Positions 1-12,899 of a DNA stretch of 64,000 nucleotides are shown piece after piece. Below the pieces are notes generated by a model that saw nothing but the letters and a program-made list of their open reading frames with translations, was not told the origin of the DNA and did no database searches. Location: positions 16,139,501 through 16,203,500 of the forward strand of contig NC_046680.1 of NCBI RefSeq assembly GCF_009870125.1. The letters are read 5' to 3'. The first letter of the stretch is position 1. Every line of letters begins with the position of its first letter. The position numbers were made by a program, and so were the translations under genes. The DNA comes from Drosophila pseudoobscura. Lineage: Eukaryota; Arthropoda; Insecta; Diptera; Drosophilidae.

Positions 1-1881
1 ACATTCTAGCACGGAGCAAATACGAACATTTCGTTTTGAGTTGTGGGCTGTGCAATGACTGTGACGTGGAAATGGATATTGAGAGGTGGAAGGAGTTCGT
101 CCTGCACATTAAACGGCATAGAGAAGAGGATCAAGCGAGTGATAGCGAGTTCGATGCTTGTGAGAGCAGTTACAACTCCCCAACAGAGACAAAGCAGCGT
201 GGGCCTGTGAAGGATGATGAAGATTGTTTAGCCGAGGGGATGATTGTGGATCTTCCCATATCATCCGATGAAGACGAAGGCGATGATGAAGACTCCCCAT
301 CAATGCCGGTTGCATGCGAACTGGAAGCAGCACGAGCACATACAACAACAGACTTCTCGCCAGTAGTAAAAGTAAACACATACATGACTCCTTTGTAGGT
401 GAAAACTTTGATCTAATCCATCGTCTGGATTATTTTTAGTTTAATCCAACTTTCTACCGACGCAGTCCACGCATTACTCAATTCATCGAGCTCTATAGAG
501 ATCATCCGTGCCTTTGGGATCCTTCAGATGCGTCCTATAAAAACAAAGAAAAACGTACCGATGCATACGAGTCCCTGATGGAGAAGTTGAAAGCGTCTGC
601 CAACATTCATCTGACGATCTATAGACTGAAGAAGTCTATAGCCAGTCTGCACTCTCAATATGCAGCAATAACGCGGCAAAAAAAGATACAAAAACTGACC
701 AAGGTCCCACTGTACTATCACGCAAAATACAACTTTTTGGCGGAGCGAGGAATTGTAGAGGAAGGTGACAGCGATGACGATGGAGGCGATGGCAAGATCA
801 AGGTTAGCTTTATTTAAAAGAATATGCGATAATTTAATAATAACTTGCCTTCTTGCAGCTCTTGTTTACGGAAGAAAATCTGTTGACAAGTCTTTTTATT
901 AAACTGTATTCCAAATTTCCGCACCTGTACGATCCGGCCCACAAGAACTTCTCGAGTCTGAGTGAGCGTAAAAATGCTTATATAGAAATTACAGATGTGC
1001 TCTCCTCAGAAGTTCCACTGGGAGTTATCACCCACTACGATGTCTACGACAGCATTCTAAGCCTACGCCAGTGGTATTCTCGAAAGATGAAGACTCTGAC
1101 TGAAGTTCAGACTGTCGGCCTATCGACGGCTGAGAAAGACTACATTGAGAGGTGCCAGAACTTTATGCCGACGAAAACGTTCCGCCAGAAGTTACAATGC
1201 CATGTTTGCGAAAAAAGTTTCAGCACTGATCATGCGTTGCAGGCACATCAGTTCAAAGATCACAAACTAGGTGATGGTGGCTGGTTTAAATGCCCCTTGT
1301 GTGAGCTGAATTTCGAGAGACGGTGCCATCTGCAACAGCATAATCAGCGTGTTCACATGAGCAAAACATTCACCTGCCATATCTGCAGTCGAAGCTTCGC
1401 CTTTGCCAGCCAACTAGCCACTCACAAACGCTCTCATGATGAGAAACATGTGGACAAGCCGTATATCTGCGAATTTTGCGGAAAATCTTTTAGACAAAAG
1501 ATTCAACTGAGCACGCATGTAACCGCCGTGCACACCAAAATTCGTGCATTCAAGTGCACAATGTGCCCCAAAGACTTTTTTACCAAGCGCGATCTCAAGG
1601 ATCATGTTAAGGCGCACTTAAATATACGCGACAAGGTATGTGATGTCTGCCAGAAAGCCTTTACGAACGCCAACGCCCTGGTCAAGCATCGGCACATACA
1701 CCGGGAGAAAACGCTTCAGTGCACACTCTGCAGCACCCGTTTCTCTGAGCGGGTTAGCTTGGGTGTACACATGAGGCGCACCCATAAGATTATTAAAAAC
1801 ACTTTGAAAGGAGCTGAGACTACCAACGACTCCCTACTTAAACATACATTCCCACAATCTCACGACATTTCAGACAAATAA
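1..1881 (+). CDS. MADF-like and C2H2 zinc-finger protein, 5' partial
   Basis: Probable DNA-binding transcription regulator. Proposed coding blocks are <3-371 (or 365), 440-802 and 859-1881, all joined in phase 0; the stop TAA ends at 1881. The reading frame is open to the left edge, so the start codon lies outside the window, unless an intron ends at the CTAG near position 9. Block 1 starts with a CGLCNDC cysteine cluster and then an acidic, serine-rich stretch. Block 2 (ITQFIELYRDHPCLWD) is a MADF domain. The start of block 3 (LFIKLYSKFPHLYDP) looks like a second MADF domain. Seven C2H2 fingers follow, from about 1195 to 1797. An AATAAA overlaps the stop codon, and mEFTu2 starts only 162 bases downstream. 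Fly paralogues such as CG1602 and CG1603 have a similar layout, but I cannot say which one this is. Confidence 0.85.
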
Positions 1882-2043
1882 AATACATTTTGAAATTGCA
1901 ATTTGCTAGAATTTATTCAAACGGTCCCCTGCTCTTTATTGTGCTGGGCATTGTGTAACACTGTATGAACAGCTGTTCCTGTTTTGATTGAGCAAACACG
2001 TTACGTGCATATTTATTCCCGTTCCGTTTGTCTTGACTGAGAA

Positions 2044-3536
2044 ATGAGAGGGTTTCTTCCGAAGTTGTGGCATCAATGTGATGCTGTTTTTCGGCAGACG
2101 GTCTCCCAGAAATATGTTGTCAAGGGAATCAGCTGCAGCTGGAGCTGGAGGAGCACCCGTCAATTAGCCACCAGTGGCAGTCAGAACCCGGCGACTAAAT
2201 TACGTGAAAGACCGCACTGTAATGTGGGAACTATTGGTCATGTAGACCATGGCAAAACGACGCTTACTGCTGCCATTACAAAAATCCAGTCCAATAAGGG
2301 ACTGGCTGAATACTGCTCGTACGACCAAATCGACCGGGCGCCAGAGGAAAAGGCACGGGGCATAACTATAAACGCGTGCCACATCGGCTACGCCACCACG
2401 GAGCGTACCTACGCCCACACCGATTGTCCCGGGCATGCAGATTACATAAAGGTGAACTTTCCCAACTCAAAGAATTAACTAGCAGCTAACTGTCCTTCTC
2501 TACTGGATGTAGAACATGATCTCAGGAGCTTCCCAAATGGATGGTGCTATACTCGTTGTGGCGGCGACGGACGGACAAATGCCCCAAACTCGCGAACATT
2601 TGCTGCTGGCGAAGCAAGTGGGCATACAGCGCATTGTGGTGTTTATCAACAAAGCCGATCTAGTAGATCAGGAGGTATTGGAGTTGGTGGAGATCGAGAT
2701 GCGCGAGATGCTGAGTGATTTTGGCTTTGATGGCGTCAACAGCCCAGTCATTTGTGGTTCGGCCCTTTTAGCACTCCGCGAGGATCAATCGGAATTTGGA
2801 GTACCGGCCATTGAGAAGCTGTTGCAGCATTGTGACTCCTATATACCAACACCACAACGCGACGTGAAGGCTCCATTCATCCTGCCAATTGATAATGCAT
2901 TTACCGTTCCAGGACGTGGCACGGTGGTTGTGGGAACCATCAAGAGGGGCACCATTCTGCGCAATGCCGATGCAGATCTGTTGGGCTTCAATCAGAACCT
3001 CAAAACGAGCGTCAGTGACATACAGATCTTCCGCAAGAGCGTCCCCCAGGCCCTGGCCGGCGAAAATGTCGGTGCCCTTCTGCGGGGCATTAAAATTTCC
3101 GCCGTGGAGCGAGGCATGCTTCTCTGTGCATCGGGCTCAGAGGATGTTTCGAACCACTTTGAGGGCTCTATGTATTTGCTATCGCGTGCCGAGGGTGGCC
3201 GCTTTAAGCCGATGCTCTCGAAGTACATCCAGCAGCTGTTCAGCATGACGTGGAATGTCCCAGCGCGCATTGACATGGGTGAGGAGGAGCTTTAATATTA
3301 TTTAACTCTGTTCCCAACTAATAATTAATCTTACAGTGCCCAGTGAGGCCATGCTAATGCCGGGTGAGCACGGTCAGGTTCGGGTTACATTGCTGCGAAA
3401 AATGGTCATGACATCGGGCCAGGCGTTTACCATTCGGGAGAATGGAGCTACTGTGGCCACGGGCATGATAACTCAGCGACTGCCGTCCCTTGATCTGCCC
3501 AAAAACAAGTTGTCGAAGGCGGTAGTAACCAGCTAA
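2044..3536 (+). CDS. mEFTu2: Mitochondrial elongation factor Tu
   Basis: GTPase that carries aminoacyl-tRNA to the mitochondrial ribosome. Exons are 2044-2451, 2513-3278 and 3337-3536, giving 457 residues. The first 50 or so residues are basic and free of acidic residues for a long stretch ([11 protein letters not shown]...), as in a mitochondrial targeting peptide. The GTPase motifs follow: G1 GHVDHGKT, switch region RGITI, G3 DCPGH, G4 NKAD and G5 GSAL. Domains 2 and 3 come next, and PGEHGQV is near the C-terminus. Exon 1 joins exon 2 after ADYIK, giving the conserved ADYIKNMI. Flies have two mitochondrial EF-Tu genes; the position beside didum and dpa and the divergent sequence fit mEFTu2 (CG12736), which is inference. 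A candidate poly(A) signal AATAAA is near 3783. Confidence 0.9.
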
Positions 3537-4349
3537 AGCGGCTGCCTCTATTTTTTTTGTACACTTTTATATATTGTGTTTAATTGTACACGCGCATCTG
3601 TTAAGTTGATATACATATGTATGTGTATAAGTAGGGAAAATACTTATTATAAATAATTCAAAGAAATGCCAACGTAATTTTAATTGGCCAATCTTCTCCA
3701 GTTGCGGATCAATCAGATCAGCCATGGCGCCATTTGAGAAACACAAAATTATAAACTACACAAGAAATGAGACTACACATAAATAAATAGAGTAAAGCAA
3801 CGTTTCGGTGTTCATCATGAGTCTTATCCTAACGTGTGTGAGCTCTCTAAGCCACACACACAGTTTAAGGCAATAGTCGGCCTCGAGTAAATTCATGGTA
3901 TACTACAATTTTTTGTAAGGTACAAGGCTGAGGCAAATAATGCTCTTCTTTATGGTTGGAGGGAGTCGTACTCCCGGCACTTATTGCATTCCACATTACG
4001 ATCGGTTCAGAACCGCTCATCACTTTCACTTCAAACAATTCGTATAATAATAACCTAAACCTTGCAATCTTCGGTGGATGCCAGGGGGAACATGGAATGG
4101 ACTTGGATCACGAGCTTAAAGTAAACTGGAATCAAGTGTTGTGTTTGACATTTTAAGCTAAACAGGAACTACATGGATTTCGTTTCGCCAAACATTTCTA
4201 AACATTTCATATTCTAATTGATTTGCTAAGAACATTATTATTTTCTATAATATAAATATGTATATTATATAATACACTAAAAGAAAGCGCTTCTCTGTCG
4301 GTCTAAATGGCATTGCAGTCAGATCTGTGAAAAGGCGGGACCCACACAT
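3537..4349. other. Convergent 3' intergenic region
   Basis: This gap lies between the stop codons of mEFTu2 and didum, which point at each other, so it should hold both 3' UTRs. It contains an ATATACATATGTATGTGTAT-type repeat near 3609 and AATAAA-like signals near 3783. I see no further gene. Confidence 0.6.
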
Positions 4350-7300
4350 TTATATTTTCTCGAGAAACTCATCCAGATTGAGATGCGACGGCAGCTCGAT
4401 ATCCTCCAGTTTGATATCGCTGTACCTGAAGATCACCTTGAAAGGCTGAATGAATTTCTGGTCCATGGTGAACTCATCGCTGTTGCCCTTTTGCTGAAAG
4501 AGAGAACCAAAACATTGCGTATACGCAGCAGCATAGCATGAAGTTATTTTCCTACCGTTTGTCGGGCATTCAGCTCCATGGTGAGTTTTTCCAAGAACAC
4601 GTTGGTAATCTTATTTTCATAGTCATCCAGCTTGTAGGACTTCATGACTTTCAGGACCTGCGCTGTACTCAGCGACGTGCACAGATCACAGATAGTCTGA
4701 ACATCCTGTTCGCTCTTGCGCGACTGCAGCAGCTGGGATACCTGGTTAAGCGGCGACAGGGCTGTCAGAACGTCGTTGGACTGGAAGAACCAAGCGTTAG
4801 TGGAAGAATTCGATATATAAATGACAATCGTCGAGGAGTCCCACCATTTTCTTGCTGCGCACCCAGTCCTCAATGCAGCCAATATTGTAGCGTATTACCA
4901 TGCCCGTCTCCCACATGCAGATGTCGCCGCGCAACATAAGACAATTGAGGGCCACGGCACACACGAAGTAAAGCAGCTGGTGGAATATCTGCTCTGCATA
5001 GCAATTGTCCAGGCCAAAGTGCTGGAATTGCTTGTAGAAGTGCTCCAGCTGGCCGATCAACTGCTTCCAAGCTGGCCCGCCGCCGTGTTCCGGCGAGGAT
5101 CCCGCTCCGATCGAAGTCGTGCGACCGCGCATGCCGTGTGGCTGCCGGCCCCGCTGAATCTCATCGTTCTTCAGAATGGCGGGAACTATTTTGGAATCCA
5201 ACAGTCCCTGAATCTGCATTATTAGGGCCTGGTACAGATTCACGATCAGATCCAGAATCACGCGACGGTATTCAAAGAGATTGAAGTTCTTCAGCTGCTG
5301 CTGGTTCTGCTTCTCCGTATTTAGCTTCACGTACTCTTCTACGTCTCCGTATTGCTTGAGGAGATTAAGCAGCCTGTGGGAATAGGGAGAGAAGCATGTT
5401 AATATTGCGATGCCAACCAAGGGAAGCTGAGATTATGGCTTACGTAATAGAGTTAACCAGCCAAATGACACGGTTCTCAATGGGATGCGGTGTGCGATGC
5501 ATTTTCTTGATTTGAATCACGAATTTGCTTAGCAACTCGCGCACATCGTCGTCGGCATTGGTTAGATCAGTATATCTTGAAAGGAAAAGGAGAATATATT
5601 ACATATATAATATATATAGGGGCCAAGCAGAGGATAGAGTACGGTACCCGCGACAGTTTTTACCCCCCATCCGATATTGGCCTATGAGTGGCCGTCCGGG
5701 CTAACCTAACCTTATATATACATATATAGATTTTTAGAGCTCACCGAATGCACATAAATATGAGATACGCTGGAAATCCAGGCAAAAGTCCGACTACTGT
5801 TCGCGGCGTCATGGTGCTAAGGAGACGCTGCAGTATCTTGTCCAGGTCGATGCTATGGAACTTCATGAGGCCTTGCGGATTTTGAGACTTTTGTTTGGTT
5901 ACATTAGCCCCCAAGTCATTGCTGAGGCGCTTCTGGTCAGCCGAGCCCGAGCCGCTACCTTTGCTGCGGCTCATTTCCTCCTCCAACTTGTGCTCCAGCT
6001 GTCCACCGTTCTGGCGGTAGGCCTGGAGCTTGGCGTTCGCCAGCTTCAGCTCCTCTTGGACCAGCAGGAATTGGGCGACAGCCTTCTGCAGTTCTCGGCG
6101 TAGGAATCGGTCGTTTTGCTTGAGTGTTTCAACATTGGCGTCCTCGGACGCATCGATGCTCTCGAAGATTACCTTCTGCAGCTCATCCTGTTCGTTGTGC
6201 AGACGCTCGATCTCCTGCGTCATCTCCACAAGCTTACTGTTGTGCTCTTCCGTAATGGCCTTCAACTCGTCCTCGAGTTGTCTGCGAATGGAAATGCGAG
6301 AATGGAGAACGTGTTTCGATTGACTCTTTTGTCAGCACTCACCGATTGACAAGTTTCTGGGACTGGAAAGCTTCTAAAAGCTCATTAACATCGTTGCCCC
6401 GCAGATGCATGCTCTCCGGCTCAAAGGACCGCAGTGTCTGGTTCTGCTGCAGCAGGACAGCCTTCAGCTGGATGCACTCGTCGCGTCGTCTACGAACCTC
6501 TTCCTGTAGGGCGGCATACTGGGCTGCAATGGTAAAGAGGGGGGAACAGGGGGACGCCCGAATAAGTACGGTAGCCGCGTGGAGCGCCCGGCATGCGAAG
6601 GCTGTTACCATTGAGCTCGTTGATCTCAACACCGTGTTTAATGCTCGTTCGCAGCTGCTCGTGCTCGCTGCGCAATTTGTCGTTCTCTACCTCAAGCTCG
6701 GAGACGCTATGGTGTGTGGTGTGGTAAGCAGTGTGTGGCATGCAATAATACATAAATGTAGTTGTCGTTGTAGCACGGTAACATCGATCCAGCGATCAAT
6801 CTTGTGGCTACATTTTTGAGCAGTCATTTGAGGAGAAAGGTGGCATTCACACTTACCGGAACGAGTCCTCCGTAGGCTTGTTGCGACTTGCCAGCTTTAT
6901 GTATTGCTCCTGCAGGACCTTGTGCTTCAACTTCTCTGCCTCCAAGATGGAGCGCAGCTTTACCACCAGGCTGGTGCAGTCCGCAGACATATCTGCAAAG
7001 AAATTAGAGTCCATCAGATCCATCTTATATATCTGGAAAAAAGGCCTCGCTCGTACAGTTCTTGCTCTGCAAATCTGACGTCCGATTAATGTCAAGCGTG
7101 TTCTTGGCCGAGCCATAGCCAACGTCTTCCTCGTTCTGACTGGAGGCGTTGCTCGCGCTCCTCCCGCGCAGGCTGTAGACGCCGTTTTGCTGAAGTCGAC
7201 TCAGCTCCTCCTTTAGCTGGTAGTTCTCGTTCTCTATCACCTCCTTGTCTTTGATGGCACGCTGATAGGCTTCGTTCAGTTCGTTGTTGTCGATCTCGGC

Positions 7301-10300
7301 CAGCATACGCACGTTCTGGTCATGCTGTGTGGCCTCTACGTTCTTGGCCATCTCGATCATTTGGTCCACTTGCTTGCGCAGCTCCTCGTTTTCTAGGCAG
7401 TACGACTGTTTCTGGCTCAGCCATTCCTCCTGCGAGTGTCCGTTCTCCTCTAGCAGTTGCATTTTCTCGTCCCGCTCCGCCTCCAGCTGCTTGTTGAGGG
7501 CCGCTATTAGCATATCCTTGTCCATGCAGGCAGCCTTCACGTTCTTGAACTCGCCCTCCAGGTTCTTCTTCATCTCTAGCTTCATTCTGAAAAAGAAACA
7601 TGTGTTAAGAGGAGAATACATCACCGAATTTGCTCACCGACTAATACTAACTTTAGGACGCTGATCTCGCTGGTTTTGTGTTTCAGATTGCTGTTGTCTC
7701 GGTTTAGCTCATCGATGCGCTGCTGCATGGAAATAATCTTGTTCTCGAGGCCCATGTATTTGTTCTCCATGTGCGATATGGTCTTGGCCTCGGCCTTCAT
7801 GCGCTTGAACTTGCGCCGCGCCAAGAAGCGCCGCACCGCCGCCTGGCAAATGATTATATTGCGCCGCTTGTGATGATAGGCGCGTCGCGCCAGCACGCCA
7901 CGTACGAAGCGTTGGATCTGCACGGCCCGATAGTGATCCCGCAGGGCATAAAACTTGCTGCGGGCCAGCATGCCGCGAGCGTAAGTCTGTATCCCTGCAA
8001 TAGAGTGCCGCAGACGTAGATAGCGACGCCGACACAGCCATCCCTTGGCGTATTTTGATAGTATAAGGGCAGCGCGAACTTCACGCATATTCTGGACGCG
8101 CTCGCGGGCCATGAAGCCACGCGAATACCGCTGTATACCGCTGATCACCATCTGCAACTTCAGGTATCGACGTCGATGGATGAAACGGCGCACCACGGAC
8201 TGTACAATCGTGATGTACTTCTTGCGCAGATTGGCCCGCACCTGTTCGAGGAAAGCTACCTGGCCGGCACGAAAGAATATCTGTGTGTTGCCAAACCGAC
8301 TCTTGTCCTCGTCCTCGATCCACTTGTACACAATGTTGCGGCACGACTGCTTCAAGTCGTTCTTGTCTATCTTCGAGCGATGCGCCAGCAGCTGGTAGCG
8401 CATATAGAAGTCCGGATAGAGCCAGCGCGAGGGGAAGCCGGCGGCCGAGATGCGCACCGTTTCCAGCACGCCGCAGGCCCTAAGCTGTTGTATAATCTTG
8501 GCGGTCTCCCACTTGAAGGCAATCTTCTCGTCGTTGGGCTAAAGTACCACAGAGAAATCGTATGACTATTGGCATCTAAAAACTCCTTTGGATAACTCAC
8601 CTTGATGCAACGCACGTAATGGGGCGTGGTGGCATGCAACGTAGTTATAAGCGATGTCAGACTCTCCTGGAACTGGGCGCCAACGGTTTTCTTATGCTGC
8701 TTGGATGGCACCACCTAATAACGGAGAAAGCAGTATCAATATGGGTTTAATTGCAGGGAGAAGAACACACACAGAGTACGATCTAGGGAAAGGCTGACTA
8801 ACAAAGAAATAAAAGGTATAACAACCAGATTAACAGTACCATCATCCGTGTGAACGCCAATTAAATTAATTCTAAAAACTATACTAAACAAGCTGGGGAT
8901 GGCGGAGGGGGCGGGGGTTGTTAAAAGCAAACCCTGGTTAATCAATGTGTTTTGGGTTAGTCATTTGCTGGGATCATAAATACAAATACTTTTGTGGCAA
9001 CTAACTCTTCGACGGGTCTCATTGAGCTCCTGTTGGACGTTCCAGGGCCGTTGTTGGTGGAGTGAACGACAAGCGAATGGAAAATACGAATTAGCAATAA
9101 TCAAAGATGGATATTCACTATGGACGTTTACATAAGCTTTTCATCAAATGATATGCTGATGTTCATCACAAACCTGCTTTCGGCCGGCGCTTATAACGAC
9201 GCGACCGCCCAATGTGGATGTTGTGTTGGCATCCACACCAAGAGTGTCAATGTCCTCCAGGGCCATGACCTGCTTCACCAGCGACATGTCGGACAGGGCC
9301 AAGACGGAGGTGAGTTCCTTGGAGACAGTGTCGCGGTTCTTTTCCAGGAATCCATTCACATCATACTCCACGATATCCGAGAAGTGTTTGATGAAGAAGC
9401 CTTTAACGAATTGAGAGTGTGATTAGGAATTAGGATTGCGTAGATAGAGACAGAGAAAACTCACTTGTGGTGCCAAAGCGGGGCTTCTCAAAGTGCGGAA
9501 ATTTGCTGCACTTTCCAATGAGTTTGCCGGCCCAACTCTCGTCGGAGCCCTTGGGCATCTGTAGGAGATAAGATTCATTCATGGATTGTACACTTATTAC
9601 GAAAACCATTAAGGAAGCTAAACGTGGATCCTGCAAGGGGATGTAAGCTAAATCTTACCCTACATTCCTCGTCGAGAAGATCGAGTACACCCAGACGGGA
9701 TTCAATTAAATCGATGCACGGCTGATTGTCATAGAAGTCGATCATGGTCCAGGTAATACCCTCCTTGAGGTACTCCTCCTGTTCTAGCTTAAAGACGTGC
9801 TGGTTGAACTGCTGCTGGAGCTTCTCGTTTGCATAGTTTATGCAAAACTGTTCAAACGAGTTCACCTCAAACGTTTCAAAGCCGTAGATATCGAGCACGC
9901 CAATGAAGCTGCACTGCTTGCTACCGTTGTTGAGGCTCTTGTTCAGCACACCGCCGATATACTGAAACAGTTTGGCGTATATGTGCTTGGCCAGCGCATC
10001 ACGCGCCGCCTGCCCGGCCTCAACGCTGTTCGGTATCAGCACATGTTCATTGACCGACTCTATCTTACGCATTACAAGCCAGCGACGCAGATCTTCTGTT
10101 TTCACCCGCAGCAGGTCCCCAGTAATTTGCAGGTGAATATCGTTGTGCTGCACAAGAGGAAAATTCAATTTCAATGACTTTCGTTAAGTGCTCTTGAGTG
10201 GTACTTACGGATATTTGACAGGAATCGGTGTCTTCATCATCGCCGCCCTCGGTGTACTTCTTGGTCACCTCAATGTTGCCCAGATGCAGAATGCCAGCCA

Positions 10301-11822
10301 GTATTTTCACAATCTCCGCTATCTGCTGAAATGAGAACCCCAGTACTGTCATTGCCTGTGCAGTCTCGTTAAACTGATCGGCATCCGAGACCCGTTCGAT
10401 GTCCGGGGCGCCACCCATGTTCAGGAACTGAAATTTGTCCTGGTGGTCTGTGGGAGGAGGATTCAATCAGATAAGTTTTTTAGAGGAGATCAGATCGATC
10501 CGCTTACCCAGCAACAATTCAGGGTACTTAGCCCGCGCCGCACACAGCTGATAGAAGATGTGATAGTTGCGCTCCCCCTGTGCCTGATAGACCACCCGCG
10601 ACTTCTCTAGGAGATAGGTGTGCACGGTGGCTCCCTGCAGATACATAACACCCATCTGGTTCTTGAAGAGCAGCTTAGTGAACTTGCCAAAGCGCGAACT
10701 GTTGTCGTTTCGCGTAGTCTTCGCATTGCCAAAAGCCTCCATGATCGGCGAAGATGCCAGCACCTTGCGCTCCACCTGCGTTTCGGACTCGGAGCCGCCG
10801 ACGGCGGCGAAGTAGCGCATGGCGTACTTGGCGGAGACCGTCTTGCCTGCCCCCGACTCGCCGCTGACAATGATACTCAGGTTGCAGTTCTCCCGCTCTA
10901 GCTTCGTGTAGGCTTCCTCGGCCAGGGCAAAGATGTGCGGCTCCAAATCCCCCATGGATTGACCGCGATAGGCTCGGATTATACTGGGCCCATACAGGGG
11001 CATCTCCGCGTACGGATTGATAGCCACCAGTATGATGCCACAGTAGGTGTAGATAATCTGGCGCTCGCAGAAGCGAACGCGCAGATTGTACAACACCCCG
11101 GGCTCATGCAGGTACGAGAGGGTTGTGAGATCATTTTGCCCAACCAGAATGGCCGGATTTCGCAGCGGGGGCAGGTTGCTTCCATCGGGCTTTAGTTTGA
11201 ACTCCTTGAGGCTGCCCGATTCCGTGCAGATCTTCAGGAAGCTTGCTCCCTTGCGGTAGCTCTCCTCCAAGGTGGCACTCTCCCACACCTGTTCCGCATG
11301 GGTCACCCAGATCTTGGCCCCCTGCGAAAAGAGAATGTAGACAACGTCAGTAAACATTGCATGGAACATGTTCTTCATTATCAGCTATCCTCCTGTATCA
11401 CCTACATATGTACACCTGTGTATGTTTGTGTGCAATTATCGAGGCTTATCAGAGAGAGTCTGATAAGACCCGTGATTCATTCCCAAATATTTCTATTCGC
11501 TGCAGTCATTGACTGGATGACATCAATACCTGTCATCACCTGCCATGGAAAGGGCTAATAGAGCAAGAACACACTGCTTGTAGAATGAAGAAATGTGAAA
11601 AACGAAAATGGCGCAAACACACGAGAGCACACACACACGCAAACAGTAGCAGAGCAGAATTCACGTTATGTATGCATTTTTATTAGCCCCCCATTCTTGG
11701 CACTATTGGCGTCCTAAAGCGATACCGACACCGACACCGCCGCAATTTGCCAACAATGCACTTGTAGGGCATCAATATAATGTGCGGAATACCTTTGCAT
11801 ATAGCATCTCCTCACTTGACAT
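4350..11822 (-). CDS. didum: Unconventional myosin V (dilute class)
   Basis: Processive actin motor that carries vesicles and organelles. Coding exons in transcript order: 11822-11793, 11321-10508, 10447-10209, 10147-9659, 9558-9465, 9400-9174, (9029-9006), 8714-8601, 8538-7652, 7586-7057, 6992-6857, 6706-6609, 6523-6343, 6281-5745, 5575-5444, 5373-4845, 4780-4556 and 4493-4350. All phases agree. The product is 1801 residues, or 1809 with the candidate microexon. The start [10 protein letters not shown] is a 30-nt first coding exon. The motor head shows the P-loop GESGAGKT, switch [10 protein letters not shown] and switch II DIYGFE. Six IQ motifs follow (for example [13 protein letters not shown]), then coiled coil, then the cargo-binding DIL domain (for example [11 protein letters not shown]), ending FLEKI. 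The exon ending at 7652 could instead end at 7638, adding a few residues. Confidence 0.96.
5576..5744 (-). other. didum intron with a GC-rich insert
   Basis: Intron inside the DIL-coding part. Its flanks are AT repeats, but about 5625-5715 is GC-rich and ends in GGCTAACCTAACCTT on the plus strand. It has no coding sense and may be a small inserted repeat. Confidence 0.35.
9006..9029 (-). other. didum: Candidate 24-nt didum microexon
   Basis: On the minus strand these 24 bases encode ELNETRRR. They fit in phase 0 between the exon ending GRKQ (9174) and the exon starting VVPSKQHKK (8714), at surface loop 2 of the motor. The acceptor is CAACAG and the donor is GTTAGT. A good branch point, GCTAAT, has its branch A at about 9091, and the minus strand has no AG from 9117 down to 9032. 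The intron also reads in frame without it, so it may be an alternative exon. Confidence 0.5.
11322..11792 (-). other. First coding intron of didum
   Basis: A 471-base intron between the 30-nt first coding exon and the motor exon. It holds CA-rich simple sequence near 11625-11642. I see no exon in it. Confidence 0.7.
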
Positions 11823-12214
11823 GGTTCCGTTACGTTCTCCTCTGCACTAATCACTATCACTAATCCACAGCACTGATTTCGTGCATAAAATCCCGTTAGC
11901 TTTATCAGAATGAAGCTGGCGATGCGGTGGATATGGATGACGTTTGTTCCTAGTGATTTCAATTGGATTGCAGTTCAAGCAAATACTTATACTATTTGCA
12001 CACGATGTTCAGATGGCCATTTTTCTGTTTTCCTTTTCTTTTAGGTATTGTAATTTTGCAGCCAAAAGTTAATTTTAAAATTTAGCGTAGTACTTTTTAA
12101 AAGAACTACATTGGTAATTAAACGATAACCAAAATAAATAACAAAAACAAATATATATTTGCCACCCGTCCCGTCTACTTTTGAATGTGTTGTTGTCAGT
12201 GGACTTATCGATAT

Positions 12215-12600
12215 AATTACTTAACCCAATTAACCGCCTATTTAAACAGGTGAACAACTTGAGTTAGCCCGCGGTAAATAATACTGTTAGAAAATTCATT
12301 ACTTTTACTTTTAATAATACCCCCATATTTTAAACTTTAACACCGCTAAAATTCATCAAGTTTCATCACTTCAATGGTTATTTGATTCTATATTTCTATA
12401 GTACTCCCTGGTCGACAATGGGTTAATCGTTCCCTGTCCATGCTCGGAAATCATTTTCATAGATATTGATATTCGGTCTAATATTACTAACTAACTAGCA
12501 CACTCAACCCTGAACACATAATTTTATCTGATTTATTACAAGATTAACTAATTTTAAACTCCTTTTTTTTGGATTGATCAACAAAAAATAAAAGCTGTCA
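12215..12600 (-). mobile_element. Decayed copy of a retrotransposon-associated repeat
   Basis: Three blocks resemble the sequence at 48358-48660 in the same order and orientation. The first contains ACAACTTGAG followed by GCCGCGG-like sequence. The second is 12401-12453 against 48508-48557 (CTGGTC-ACAATG... ATGCTCGGAA). The third surrounds CATAATTTTA. The other copy adjoins gag-like coding sequence, so this one is probably a fragment of the same non-LTR element family. Reading frames are broken. Confidence 0.5.
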
Positions 12601-12899
12601 ATCGGATTTAGGTAATGGTATGGACATTTGTATACCCTATTTTTCCTAATTAATGTTAAAATTCGGTTTTGCTAGCTGATTTTTATAAATTATAATGACT
12701 TTTTTCATTAGACCTATTATATTCATTCCGTACACACATATGTACATCTCGATCACAATACCTATTATTGGTCTCTATAAGAAGACCATAAACTGTGCAA
12801 TTCCCTTGAGATTTGACGTGAGATGATAAACATTTCAGGAGTATACCATACGTACCACAATGTAATTTCCAACACTAAGCACAGCTGCATCTCTCAATT

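Noticed and set aside
3956-4156. 66-codon open frame between mEFTu2 and didum
   Set aside because: It starts with a non-ATG codon, has no domain and lies where two 3' UTRs converge.
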